Origin: Usitatibacter sp035624355
Lineage (GTDB): Bacteria > Pseudomonadota > Gammaproteobacteria > Burkholderiales > Usitatibacteraceae
Assembly (NCBI GenBank): GCA_035624355.1
Contig: DASPRQ010000019.1
Coordinates: forward strand, 1-21,463
Direction of reading: 5' to 3'
Length of the DNA: 21,463 nt
In this document: positions 1 to 7,468 of the stretch, one piece after another
Layout of the letters: each line of letters starts with the position of its first letter
Numbering within the stretch: position 1 is the first letter of the stretch
Notes under the pieces: generated by a model
What the model saw: only the letters and a program-made list of their open reading frames with translations
What the model was told of the DNA's origin: nothing
Database searches by the model: none
Made by a program: the position numbers and the translations under genes

Positions 1-2
1 TC

Positions 3-419
3 ACGAAGAGCATCGTGCGCCAGACGTGGAAGGTGAACCAGCTCGCCGGCAACTACTTCGGCGGCCTCACGGCGTCGGGCACCAATTGCGGCAACGGCGT
101 GACCAACGGCAACGTCCTCATCGTGGGCCCGATGGTCGTGCAGCACACCGGAGGACAGTCCGACACGACCCAGGTCACGATGAACGTCCAGTTCGTCTCG
201 AGCAACCAGAACCAGCAGTGCACGTTCACGGGTCCCTACACGCAGTCGGGCCAGCTCGGGTCGATCACCGGAAACTGGGGCTGCACGACGAACAACCAGG
301 GCAGCTTCACCCTCACCTCGATCCAGGCGAACGTGAACGGCCTCACGGGCCGCTTCCACGGCAGCGACCAGTACTGCACCTACGACGGGTACTTCGGCGG
401 GCCCCGGGACGTGCAATAG
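3..419 (+). CDS. Secreted cysteine-containing protein, C-terminal fragment
   Basis: The reading frame is open from the first complete codon of the window to the TAG at 417-419, so this is the 3' end of a gene that begins outside it; an in-frame GTG at 15 is probably not its start because the frame continues upstream of it. About 138 residues are visible. They are rich in Gly, Thr, Asn, Gln and Ser, with alternating beta-prone stretches (for example NVQFVSSNQ, TLTSIQANVNGL) and four cysteines (TNCGN, NQQCTF, NWGCTT, QYCTY), which fits an exported beta-sheet domain with disulfides. I do not recognise the family. Composition differs clearly from the Ala/Arg-rich cytoplasmic proteins nearby, supporting an extracytoplasmic location. 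The missing N-terminus should carry a signal peptide or lipobox if this is right. Confidence 0.6.
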   Translation, partial: TKSIVRQTWKVNQLAGNYFGGLTASGTNCGNGVTNGNVLIVGPMVVQHTGGQSDTTQVTMNVQFVSSNQNQQCTFTGPYTQSGQLGSITGNWGCTTNNQGSFTLTSIQANVNGLTGRFHGSDQYCTYDGYFGGPRDVQ

Positions 420-527
420 CCCCGGGCGGTGCGCGCTCGACCTCGCGGAGAGACGCCCGCCTCGGGTATCATTCGCCCCAACGGCGGCCCGTGCGCGCAC
501 GGCGGGCCGTCCCTTCGCGAGGTGACC

Positions 528-1013
528 ATGCGGAACCTGGATGCCATCCGATGCGCGGCGCTCGCCGCGCTCCTCCTCGCCGGCGTCGCCGCCCGCGCGG
601 CCGAGGAGTCCTTCGACGCGTGCGATATCTTCACGCAGCAGGACGCCGAGCAGGCCCTGGGAACGACGGCCGCGCCCGAGCCCGTCAACCCGAAGGTGCG
701 CCGGCCCAAGGTGATCACGGAGTGCACCTACACCGGCTTCAAGGACAGCAAGCCCGTGGCGGCGAGCGTGCAGTTCCGGTTCGGGCGGACCGACGCGGAG
801 GCCCAGCAGGCCTTCGAGGACGCGCGGCTCCAGTTCCAGACCAAGCCGCTGCTCATCGCGGGGTTGCCGGCATTCTGGAGCGCGAAGACCGGCCAGATGA
901 ATCTGCTCAAGGGACGCACGTGGATCGCGGTCACCGTCGGCGCCCCCAAGGCCGACCTGCGCTTCGTCGACGACGCGAGGAAGCTCACCGAGATCCTCAT
1001 TCCGAAGATCTAG
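528..1013 (+). CDS. Small periplasmic protein of unknown function
   Basis: 161 residues. The ATG at 528 is chosen because GAGG lies 6 nt upstream and because translation from there opens with a typical signal peptide: a short charged start, the hydrophobic run ALAALLLAGVAA, and a likely cleavage after ARA near residue 24. The mature domain begins with the motif DACDIFTQQDAEQALG (residues 30-45). A Cys followed by an acidic 'x-x-D-A-x-x-A-L-G' helix is seen in small exported proteins of uncharacterised DUF type. A second mature cysteine sits in TECTY at residue 66, so Cys32-Cys66 could form a disulfide. A TATCAT hexamer at 467-472 could be its -10, but no clear -35 accompanies it. It lies 46 nt before eno on the same strand, separated by a GC hairpin. 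I cannot assign a function; existence as a gene is well supported by the leader and ribosome binding site. Confidence 0.75.
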   Translation: MRNLDAIRCAALAALLLAGVAARAAEESFDACDIFTQQDAEQALGTTAAPEPVNPKVRRPKVITECTYTGFKDSKPVAASVQFRFGRTDAEAQQAFEDARLQFQTKPLLIAGLPAFWSAKTGQMNLLKGRTWIAVTVGAPKADLRFVDDARKLTEILIPKI

Positions 1014-1035
1014 CGGGGCGCGGCCGCGCGCCCCG
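1014..1035 (+). terminator. GC-rich hairpin between the periplasmic protein gene and eno
   Basis: A perfect 9-bp inverted repeat, CGGGGCGCG then loop GCCG then CGCGCCCCG, starts right after the TAG of the upstream gene. It is not followed by a T tract, so it is only a possible terminator or mRNA-end stabiliser. It would separate the upstream gene from eno, whose start is 24 nt further on. Confidence 0.35.
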
Positions 1036-1059
1036 GGCCCGAACGACAAGGGAAACCGG

Positions 1060-2343
1060 ATGACCGCCATCGTCGAAGTGCTCGCCCGCGAGATCCTCGA
1101 TTCGCGCGGCAACCCCACCGTGGAAGCCGACGTGCTCGTCGAGTCCGGCGCGCTCGGCCGCGCGGCGGTGCCCTCGGGCGCCTCCACGGGCTCGCGCGAG
1201 GCGATCGAGCTGCGCGACGGCGACCCGCAGCGCTTCTTCGGCAAGGGCGTGCAGAAGGCCGTCGAGCACGTGAACACCGAGATCTGCGAGGCGATCCTGG
1301 GCCTCGACGTCACCGAGCAGGCGCACCTCGACCGCGTGCTCGTGGAGCTCGACGGCACGGAGAACAAGTCGCGCCTCGGCGCCAACGCGATCGTCGCGGT
1401 CTCCGTCGCGTGCGCCAAGGCCGCCGCCGAGGAATCGGGGCTGTCGCTGTACCGCTACCTGGGCGGCAGCGGCCCGAAGCGCATGCCGGTGCCGATGATG
1501 AACGTGGTGAACGGCGGCGCGCACGCCAACAACTCCCTCGACGTGCAGGAGTTCATGATCGTGCCCGCGGGCCTGCCCACGTTCCGCGACGCGCTGCGCT
1601 GCGGCGCGGAGATCTTCCAGACGCTCAAGAAGATGCTCGACCGCGAGGGCCTGTCCACCACCGTGGGCGACGAGGGCGGCTTCGCGCCCAGCCTTCCCAG
1701 CAACGAGGCGGCGATCCAGTGGATCCTGCGCGCCATCGAGGAGGCGGGGTACCAGGCCGGCGCCGACGTGTTCGTGGGCGTCGACTGCGCAGCGAGCGAG
1801 TTCTTCCGCGACGGCAAGTACCGCTTCGAGTCGGAGAAGCTCGCCTACACGCCGGCGCAGTTCGTGGACCTGCTCGCCACCTGGTGCGACAAGTACCCGA
1901 TCATTTCGGTCGAGGACGGCATGGCCGAGGGAGACTGGGAGGGATGGGAGCTGCTCACCGACCGGCTCGGCGACAAGGTGCAGCTCGTGGGCGACGACAT
2001 CTTCGTCACCAACACGCGCATCATCGCCGAGGGGATCCGCCGCGGCGTGGCCAACTCCGTCCTCATCAAGATCAACCAGATCGGCACGCTCTCCGAGACC
2101 TTCGAGGCGATCGAGATGGCCAAGCAGGCGGGCTACACGGTGGTGATCTCCCACCGCTCCGGCGAGACCGAGGACTCGACCATCGCCGACCTCGCCGTGG
2201 GCGCCAACGCGATGCAGATCAAGACCGGGTCGCTGTCGCGCTCGGATCGCATCGCCAAGTACAACCAGCTCCTGAGGATCGAGGAGGAGCTGGGCGAGGG
2301 CGCGACCTACGCCGGACGCGATGCGTACTACCAGATCCGCTAG
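1060..2343 (+). CDS. eno: Enolase (phosphopyruvate hydratase)
   Basis: 427 residues, the usual length. It interconverts 2-phosphoglycerate and phosphoenolpyruvate in glycolysis and gluconeogenesis, and in many proteobacteria the protein also sits in the RNA degradosome. Visible landmarks: the mobile loop SGASTGSREA (39-48); GDEGGF with catalytic Glu205; metal ligands in VDCAAS (Asp242), SVEDG (Glu285) and the GDD at 311-313; catalytic Lys337 in LIKINQ; and the signature SHRSGETEDS (364-373). The ATG at 1060 has an AAGGGAAA stretch about 6 nt upstream and gives the canonical N-terminus ending in EILDSRGNPT. ftsB follows after 6 nt, the gene order seen across proteobacteria. pyrG and kdsA, often found upstream in related genomes, are not in front of it here. 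Confidence 0.98.
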   Translation: MTAIVEVLAREILDSRGNPTVEADVLVESGALGRAAVPSGASTGSREAIELRDGDPQRFFGKGVQKAVEHVNTEICEAILGLDVTEQAHLDRVLVELDGTENKSRLGANAIVAVSVACAKAAAEESGLSLYRYLGGSGPKRMPVPMMNVVNGGAHANNSLDVQEFMIVPAGLPTFRDALRCGAEIFQTLKKMLDREGLSTTVGDEGGFAPSLPSNEAAIQWILRAIEEAGYQAGADVFVGVDCAASEFFRDGKYRFESEKLAYTPAQFVDLLATWCDKYPIISVEDGMAEGDWEGWELLTDRLGDKVQLVGDDIFVTNTRIIAEGIRRGVANSVLIKINQIGTLSETFEAIEMAKQAGYTVVISHRSGETEDSTIADLAVGANAMQIKTGSLSRSDRIAKYNQLLRIEEELGEGATYAGRDAYYQIR

Positions 2344-2349
2344 GCGCCC

Positions 2350-2628
2350 ATGAAGGCGCTCGCGGCGGTGCTCGCGGCGCTCCTCGTCGCCCTCCAGTAC
2401 CCGCTCTGGCTCGGCCGGGGGAGCTGGCTGCGCGTGAGCGAGCTCGACCGCACCCTCGCCCGGGAGCGCGAGACCACCGCGCGGCTCAAGGCGCGCAACG
2501 AGGCGATGGATGCCGAGGTGCGCGACCTCAAGCAGGGCACCGAGGCGATCGAGGAGCGCGCCCGCCTCGAGCTCGGCATGATCAAGGGCGACGAGGTCTT
2601 CTACCAGGTCGTGACGCCCGGGCGCTGA
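2350..2628 (+). CDS. ftsB: Cell division protein FtsB
   Basis: 92 residues. FtsB is a bitopic inner-membrane protein that joins FtsL and FtsQ in the divisome and helps activate septal peptidoglycan synthesis. The sequence shows a short cytoplasmic start, one membrane span (about residues 3-20), then a periplasmic coiled coil (about 28-65, with LDRTLARERETTARL and a second heptad stretch), and the family's C-terminal motif ARLELGMIKGDEVFYQV. Position directly after eno, 6 nt downstream, is the classical context. There is no strong Shine-Dalgarno before the ATG, so translation is probably coupled to eno. Its stop is 1 nt from the stop of the convergent EamA transporter gene, leaving no room for a separate terminator. 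Confidence 0.95.
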   Translation: MKALAAVLAALLVALQYPLWLGRGSWLRVSELDRTLARERETTARLKARNEAMDAEVRDLKQGTEAIEERARLELGMIKGDEVFYQVVTPGR

Positions 2629-2629
2629 G

Positions 2630-3526
2630 TCACTCCGCCGGGCTGCCGCGCCGCGCGAGCCAGATCCCCGCGAGCACCACGCCCCCTCCCAGGAGCTGCG
2701 CCGCGCCCACGCGCTCGCCGAACAGCGCCCAGGCGAAGAGCGTGGCCATCACCGGCTGGATGAGGAGCGACACCGAGGAGAGCGACGCGGGCAGGTGCGC
2801 GAACGCGTACGCGATGAGCCCCTGCCCCAGGATCTGGCTCACGACCGCGAGCCCCGCGAGCACCCACCAGCCGCCCGCGCTCGCGGGCCACATCGGCTGC
2901 GGCGAGAGGTACGCGACGGGCAGGAGCGCGAGGGCGGTGATCGTGGTGCTCCAGGCCATCAGGCGCGCGGTCGAGGCGCGGGCGTCGCGGGCGCTCTTGA
3001 TGGCGAGCATGTAGCCCGCGTAGAAGACCCCCGTGAGCGCGCCGAGCGCGTCTCCGAGTAGCCGCGTGCCGCCGGCCGCGAAGTTGGGCCCGACGAGGAT
3101 GAACATGCCGCCGATCGCGAGCACCATCCCGGCGAGGAAGACGCGCGTCACCGAGCGGTTCCAGAAGAGCCAGCCGGCGAGCGTCACGAAGATGGGGGCG
3201 AGGTTGGCGAGCAGCGTCGAGTTGGCGACCGAGGTGTACACGATCGACCAGTGCCACACGCCGAGGTCGGCGGCGAAGAAGAGCCCGGCAGCCGCGAGCG
3301 GGCCGCGCGAGATCGCGCCCGCGGGCGCCGCGCCGGCGGGCGCGCCCCGGGCGGGCGCCGCGGCGAGCCACGCCCAGAGCAGGGGCGCGGCGAGCGCCGT
3401 GCGCCAGAAGGCGCTCGCCACCGGCCCGGTGTCGGCGAGCCGCACGAGGATGGGCGCAAAGGCGATCGCGCAGCCCCCGGCTAGGAGGCAGAGGAAGGCT
3501 ACCCGGCGCATGGAAGCGAATATCAT
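2630..3526 (-). CDS. EamA/DMT-family membrane transporter
   Basis: 298 residues with about ten predicted membrane spans in two repeated EamA halves: the first from FLCLLAGGCAIAFAPILVRL, the second from LLGDALGALTGVFYAGYMLA, with the typical late motif SLLIQPVMATLFAWALFGE. The family exports or exchanges small metabolites (amino acids, nucleotide sugars, drugs); the substrate cannot be told here. The start at 3526 is preferred over the in-frame ATG at 3511 because GGAGG (on the minus strand, 3535-3531) lies 4 nt upstream of it. A loop near residues 57-75 is a low-complexity Gly/Ala/Pro stretch encoded by GC-rich near-repeats at about 3310-3365. The gene is divergent from marC with only 9 nt between the two start codons, and convergent with ftsB. 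Confidence 0.88.
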   Translation of the reverse strand: MIFASMRRVAFLCLLAGGCAIAFAPILVRLADTGPVASAFWRTALAAPLLWAWLAAAPARGAPAGAAPAGAISRGPLAAAGLFFAADLGVWHWSIVYTSVANSTLLANLAPIFVTLAGWLFWNRSVTRVFLAGMVLAIGGMFILVGPNFAAGGTRLLGDALGALTGVFYAGYMLAIKSARDARASTARLMAWSTTITALALLPVAYLSPQPMWPASAGGWWVLAGLAVVSQILGQGLIAYAFAHLPASLSSVSLLIQPVMATLFAWALFGERVGAAQLLGGGVVLAGIWLARRGSPAE

Positions 3527-3535
3527 ATCGCCTCC

Positions 3536-4135
3536 ATGGCGGCCCAATTCCTCTCCGCGGTCATCGTCCTGCTGCTCGTGATCGATCCGTTCGGGAACGT
3601 TCCGCTCGTGAACATCATGCTCGCCGACGTGCCGCTCGCGCGCCGCCGGCGCGTGGTGCTGCGCGAATGCGCGGTCGCCTTCGCGATCCTCGCCGCCTTC
3701 ATGGCCTTCGGCCCGCAGATCCTCTCGCTGATGCGCCTGTCGGAGACCTCCGTCACGATCGCGGGCGGTGTTATCCTCTTCATGATCGCGATCCGCATGG
3801 TCTTCGGCCATTCCGAGGGCGCCTTCGGCCTGCAGCCCCACGGCGAGCCGCTCGTCGTGCCGCTCGCCGTCCCGCTCATCGCCGGCCCCTCGGCGCTCGC
3901 GACGGTGATGCTGCTCGCCTCGCGGCCGCCGCACGCGATGGGCCTGCTCGCCGCCGCCCTCGTGGCCGCCATGGCGCTCACCACCGCGATCCTGCTCGCC
4001 GGCGAGAACCTGCAGCGCTGGATGGGCGAGCGGGCGATGCAGGCGATGGCGCGCCTGATGGGGCTCATCCTCACGGCGATCGCGGTGGAGATGCTGCTCG
4101 CGGGGATCCGCGCGTTCGTGGAGGGACTGAGATGA
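3536..4135 (+). CDS. MarC-family integral membrane protein
   Basis: 199 residues, about six membrane spans, normal for the MarC (UPF0056) family. The N-terminal motif VIDPFGNVPLV and the later PLAVPLIAGPSALATVM are family hallmarks. The family's biochemical role is not established; MarC itself was once linked to multiple antibiotic resistance but that link was not upheld. The ATG at 3536 gives the expected N-terminus, but the sequence before it is CCTCC, with no Shine-Dalgarno. A TATCAT at 3521-3526 would place the transcription start close to the ATG, so the message could be leaderless (inference). The stop overlaps the greB start (ATGA), making this the first gene of a four-gene overlapping operon. 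Confidence 0.9.
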   Translation: MAAQFLSAVIVLLLVIDPFGNVPLVNIMLADVPLARRRRVVLRECAVAFAILAAFMAFGPQILSLMRLSETSVTIAGGVILFMIAIRMVFGHSEGAFGLQPHGEPLVVPLAVPLIAGPSALATVMLLASRPPHAMGLLAAALVAAMALTTAILLAGENLQRWMGERAMQAMARLMGLILTAIAVEMLLAGIRAFVEGLR

Positions 4136-4746
4136 GCAAGGCATTCACGCGCGAGGACGGCGCCGACCTTCCCGCCGACGAGCTCGACGGCGAGGAGGAG
4201 AACCCGATCCCGGCGGGCTCGAAGAACTACCTCACGCCCGCAGGCTGGCGGCGGATGCGCGACGAGCTGCAGTGGCTCGTGAACCACGAGCGTCCCGAGG
4301 TCACCCACGTGGTGTCGTGGGCCGCGAAGCTCGGCGACCGATCGGAGAACGCCGACTACCAGTACGGCAAGCGGCGGCTGCGCGAGATCGACCGGCGCAT
4401 CCGCTACCTCACCAAGCGCCTCGAGATCGCCGAGGTGGTGGACCCGGCCACCCGCGAGGACACCGACCAGGTGTTCTTCGGCGCCACCGTCACCTACGCC
4501 ACGCCTTCGGGCGAGGAGCGCACCGTGCGCATCGTGGGCATCGACGAGACCGACTCCGCGCGCCACTACGTGAGCTGGATCTCGCCCGTCGCGCGCGCGC
4601 TCATCAAGGCGCGCGAGGGCGACACCGTGCGGCTGCGCACGCCGGGGGGCGAGGAGGAGCTCGAGATCCTGGAGGTGCGCTACGAGAAGATCCCGATGGC
4701 GCCGTTCGAGCCGGTGAAGAGCGGCTGGACGCCGAACGCGCGATGA
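4132..4746 (+). CDS. greB: Transcript cleavage factor GreB, with N-terminal extension
   Basis: 204 residues against about 158 in E. coli. GreB enters the RNA polymerase secondary channel and stimulates cleavage of backtracked RNA. The coiled-coil domain starts at YLTPAGWRRMRDELQWL, and the tip holds the catalytic acidic pair in GDRSENADYQYGK (Asp69, Glu72). The block RLREIDRRIRYLTKRLEIAEVVDP and the early VFFGATV of the C-terminal domain favour GreB over GreA. The C-terminal FKBP-like domain runs to about residue 185. Extra material is an acidic N-terminal tail of about 28 residues (EDGADLPADELDGEEEN) and a short C-terminal tail. Start and stop both overlap neighbours as ATGA, so it is translationally coupled to marC and to the next gene. 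An alternative internal start is not needed because the ATGA overlap fixes this one. Confidence 0.95.
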   Translation: MSKAFTREDGADLPADELDGEEENPIPAGSKNYLTPAGWRRMRDELQWLVNHERPEVTHVVSWAAKLGDRSENADYQYGKRRLREIDRRIRYLTKRLEIAEVVDPATREDTDQVFFGATVTYATPSGEERTVRIVGIDETDSARHYVSWISPVARALIKAREGDTVRLRTPGGEEELEILEVRYEKIPMAPFEPVKSGWTPNAR

Positions 4747-5690
4747 GCCGCCGCCCGCGCGCCGCGGCGCCCCTGCGCCTCCTGCTCGTCCTCGCGTTCA
4801 CGGCGCTCGCCGCGTTCGCCCCGGGCGGCGCGTCCGCGCAGAACTTCCTCTGGCGCGTCTCCTCGCTCACCAACCACGTGTACCTCTTCGGCACGATCCA
4901 CGCCGGCCGGCCCGAGTGGTACCCGCTGCCGCGCGCAGTCGAGCAGGCGTTCAAGGACTCCCGCGAGCTCGTCGTCGAGGCCGACGTGACCGACGAGCGC
5001 GCGATGGTCGAATCGAGCGCCCGCTCGATCTACAAGCTGCCCGACACGCTCAGCAAGCACGTGCCGGCGGAGGACTTCGCCCGCTTCATGGAGCTGCTGC
5101 ACGCCTACCAGCTGCCGGAGTCGGAAGTGGTCCAGCTCAAGCCCTTCATGGCGGTGTCGGTCCTCGTGTTCGCCGAATGGGCGCGCGAAGGCTACGTGCC
5201 GCAGCTCAGCGTGGACGCCTACCTCATCCGCATGGCCAAGGCCGAGCTCAAGCCCGTGGTGGAGCTCGAAGGCGTCGAGGCGCAGTCGAAGCTCATCGAC
5301 TCGCTCACCGACGAGGAGAGCCGCACGGTCTTCGCCGGGACGCTCACCGCGCTCGAGAAGGGGCTCGCCGACGAGCAGATCCGCGGCATGGTGAAGGCAT
5401 GGCAGGTGGGCGATCCGAACGCCATGCTCGACGTCGTGCGCAAGTACGACGAGAAGGTGCCGGGAGCGACCGCCCTCGAGGAGAAGTTCATCTGGTCGCG
5501 CAACCCCGCGATGGTCGAGAGAATCGCAGGCTGGCTCGACGGGCCCAAGGATCCCCGCTTGATCGCCGTGGGGGCGCTGCACCTCGTCGGGCCCCGCGGG
5601 CTCGTGGAGGCGCTTCGCAGCCGCGGCTTCGTCGTGCAGCAGCTGTTCGTGGCCCCCGAGCCGGAGCGCGGTAATGTCCCGGGAAAATAG
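4743..5690 (+). CDS. TraB/GumN (PrgY-like) family exported protein
   Basis: 315 residues. An N-terminal signal peptide (LRLLLVLAFTALAAFAPGGASA, cleavage near residue 32) predicts periplasmic export. Family motifs are clear: WRVSSLTNHVYLFGTIHAG with the GTIH box at 50-53, the central VVELEGVEAQ (about 172-180), NPAMVERIAGWL, and the closing AVGALHLVGPRGLVEALRSRG (275-295). The TraB/GumN fold is related to the Tiki/EreA/PrgY group, in which some members are metal-dependent proteases, and the GxxH motifs are the presumed metal sites. The activity of bacterial GumN-like proteins is mostly untested. It overlaps greB by 4 nt at the start and the next gene by 17 nt at the end, so expression is likely coupled, although no functional link to GreB is obvious. 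Confidence 0.88.
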   Translation: MSRRPRAAAPLRLLLVLAFTALAAFAPGGASAQNFLWRVSSLTNHVYLFGTIHAGRPEWYPLPRAVEQAFKDSRELVVEADVTDERAMVESSARSIYKLPDTLSKHVPAEDFARFMELLHAYQLPESEVVQLKPFMAVSVLVFAEWAREGYVPQLSVDAYLIRMAKAELKPVVELEGVEAQSKLIDSLTDEESRTVFAGTLTALEKGLADEQIRGMVKAWQVGDPNAMLDVVRKYDEKVPGATALEEKFIWSRNPAMVERIAGWLDGPKDPRLIAVGALHLVGPRGLVEALRSRGFVVQQLFVAPEPERGNVPGK

Positions 5691-7356
5691 GTCGGGCGGA
5701 CGGATCCTCGTCGACCAGCTCGCGATCCACGGCGTGGACCGCGCCTTCACCGTCCCCGGCGAGAGCTTCCTGCCCGTCCTCGACGCCTTCCACGACGTGC
5801 GCGACACGATCCCCCTCGTCGTGTGCCGCCACGAGGCCGCCGCGGCCAACATGGCCGAGGCGTACGGCAAGCTCACCGGCCGCCCCGGCGTGGCGTTCGT
5901 GACCCGCGGCCCCGGCGCGACCCACGCGGCGATCGGCGTGCACACGGCCTTCCAGGACTCCACGCCCATGCTGCTCTTCGTGGGCGACGTGGGAGGCGAC
6001 TTCCGCGGGCGCGAGGCCTTCCAGGAGGTGGATTTCCCGGCGATGTTCGCCCCGCTCGCCAAGTGGGCGGCCCGCATCGACGACGCAGCCCGCATCCCGG
6101 AATTCGTGGCGCGCGGCTTCCAGGTCGCCACCTCGGGGCGGCGCGGTCCCGTGGTGCTCGCGTTGCCCGAGGACATGCTCGCCGCCGCGTGCGCGGTCGC
6201 CGATGCGCATCGCTACGCCCCGGTCGAGGCCCACCCCGGCCCCGAGGACCTGCTGCAGCTCCAGCGGCTGATGGCGGCCGCGCAGCGCCCGCTCGTGATC
6301 CTCGGCGGAAGCGGCTGGACCCCGGATGCGTGCGAGGCGATACGCCGCTTCGTCGCCGCGAACGAGCTGCCCTGCGCCTGCGCCTTCCGCTTCCAGGACT
6401 TGTTCGACAACCGCGACGACCACTACGTGGGCGACGTGGGGATCGGGATCAACCCGGTGCTCGCCGAGCGCGTGCGCATGGCCGACCTGCTGCTCGTGGT
6501 CGGGCCGCGCCTGGGCGAGATGACGACGAGCGGCTATACGCTGCTCGAGGCGCCCGTGCCGCGCCAGAAGCTCGTGCACGTGCACGCGGGCGCCGAGGAG
6601 ATCGGGCGCGTGTTCCAGCCGGAGCTCGGCATCGTCTCGGGCATGGCCCCGTTCGCCCGGGCCGTGGCCGGGCTCACGCCCGTCGGCAATCCCGCGTGGA
6701 AGGGGGCGGCCGCGGAGGCGCGCGCCGACTACCTCGCGTGGAGCGCGCGCCGCGAGATGCCCGGGCGGGTGCAGATGTGGGACGTGGTCGACTGGCTCAA
6801 CCAGCACCTGCCCGAGGACGCGATCTACTGCAACGGGGCGGGCAACTTCTCCGCGTGGCTGCACCGCTTCCACCGCTACACCGGCATGCGCACCCAGGTG
6901 GCTCCGACATCGGGCGCGATGGGCTACGGCGTGCCGGCCGCCATCGCGGCGAAGATGGTCCACCCCGGGCGCACCGTCGTGTGCTTCGCGGGCGACGGCG
7001 ACTTCCTCATGTCGGGCCAGGAGCTCGCCACCGCCGTGCAGTACGGCGCGGCGGTGGTCGTGATCGTGGTGAACAACGGCATGTACGGCACCATCCGCAT
7101 GCACCAGGAGAAGCACTATCCGGGTCGCGTCATCGGCACGGAGCTCGCGAACCCGCACTTCGCCGCCTTCGCCCGCTCGTTCGGGGCGGTCGGGGAGATC
7201 GTCGAGGAGACCGCGCAGTTCGGGCCCGCCATGGAGCGCTCGCTCGCCTCGGGCAAGCCCGCCGTGATCGACGTGCGCATCGATCCGCAGGCGATCACCC
7301 CCAACACGACCCTCGACCGGATCCGGGCCGCGGCGCTCGCCGCAGGCAAGGCCTGA
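5674..7356 (+). CDS. Thiamine-diphosphate-dependent enzyme, acetolactate synthase-like
   Basis: 560 residues with the three-domain layout of the POX/ALS family. The N-terminal Pyr domain carries the catalytic Glu54 in VCRHEAAAANMAEAYG, the central domain spans about 190-340, and the C-terminal PP domain has the cofactor motif beginning GDGD at 440 and closing with VVNNGMYGT (about 464-472). The REAFQEVDF segment resembles acetolactate synthase. No regulatory-subunit gene (ilvN/ilvH) or ilvC is nearby, and the gene sits in an unrelated operon, so I do not call it ilvB. It may be one of the many ALS-like lyases or decarboxylases of unknown substrate. The start at 5674 lies inside the end of the previous gene (17-nt overlap). 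It is the last gene of the marC operon; a GC hairpin follows 5 nt after the stop. Confidence 0.88.
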   Translation: MSRENRSGGRILVDQLAIHGVDRAFTVPGESFLPVLDAFHDVRDTIPLVVCRHEAAAANMAEAYGKLTGRPGVAFVTRGPGATHAAIGVHTAFQDSTPMLLFVGDVGGDFRGREAFQEVDFPAMFAPLAKWAARIDDAARIPEFVARGFQVATSGRRGPVVLALPEDMLAAACAVADAHRYAPVEAHPGPEDLLQLQRLMAAAQRPLVILGGSGWTPDACEAIRRFVAANELPCACAFRFQDLFDNRDDHYVGDVGIGINPVLAERVRMADLLLVVGPRLGEMTTSGYTLLEAPVPRQKLVHVHAGAEEIGRVFQPELGIVSGMAPFARAVAGLTPVGNPAWKGAAAEARADYLAWSARREMPGRVQMWDVVDWLNQHLPEDAIYCNGAGNFSAWLHRFHRYTGMRTQVAPTSGAMGYGVPAAIAAKMVHPGRTVVCFAGDGDFLMSGQELATAVQYGAAVVVIVVNNGMYGTIRMHQEKHYPGRVIGTELANPHFAAFARSFGAVGEIVEETAQFGPAMERSLASGKPAVIDVRIDPQAITPNTTLDRIRAAALAAGKA

Positions 7357-7361
7357 AGGCG

Positions 7362-7390
7362 CCGCGCCCGGACGCGCGGGCGCGGTCTCT
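7362..7390 (+). terminator. Probable terminator after the marC-greB-TraB-TPP operon
   Basis: A perfect 9-bp stem, CCGCGCCCG (7362-7370) and CGGGCGCGG (7377-7385), with a 6-nt loop, starts just after the stop codon at 7356 and is followed by TCTCT. The stem is strong but the T tract is short. It separates the upstream operon from the PHO box of phoU. Confidence 0.5.
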
Positions 7391-7418
7391 GTCACAATGG
7401 GCGGGTGCCGGCCCCGGG

Positions 7419-7436
7419 GCGTCACGGAACTGTCAC
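7419..7436 (+). promoter_or_regulatory. PHO box upstream of phoU-phoB-phoR
   Basis: GCGTCAC-GGAA-CTGTCAC: two 7-bp half-sites separated by 4 bp, matching the PhoB site layout (consensus CTGTCAT, four A/T-rich bases, CTGTCAY), although the spacer is less A/T-rich. Exactly 10 bp downstream is TACCCT (7447-7452), a weak -10, at the same distance seen at the other two PHO boxes here. An extra isolated half-site CTGTCAC lies at 7389-7395. Indicates autoregulation of the regulator operon (inference). Confidence 0.65.
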
Positions 7437-7468
7437 ACCGGGCCGATACCCTGCGCGGGAGAGGCGCC

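Noticed and set aside
483..512. Hairpin-like CGGCCCGTGCGCGCACGGCGGGCCG stretch as a riboswitch or terminator
   Set aside because: Pairing needs a bulge and mismatches, there is no T tract, and nothing resembles a known riboswitch; GC-rich chance pairing is likely.
3300..3370. GC-rich near-repeats that look like a tandem repeat array
   Set aside because: They encode the Gly/Ala/Pro-rich loop of the EamA transporter and are irregular, so they are low-complexity coding sequence rather than a separate element.
5674..7356. Calling the thiamine-diphosphate enzyme ilvB
   Set aside because: No regulatory subunit or branched-chain amino acid gene is adjacent, and similarity seen by eye does not separate ALS from related lyases.
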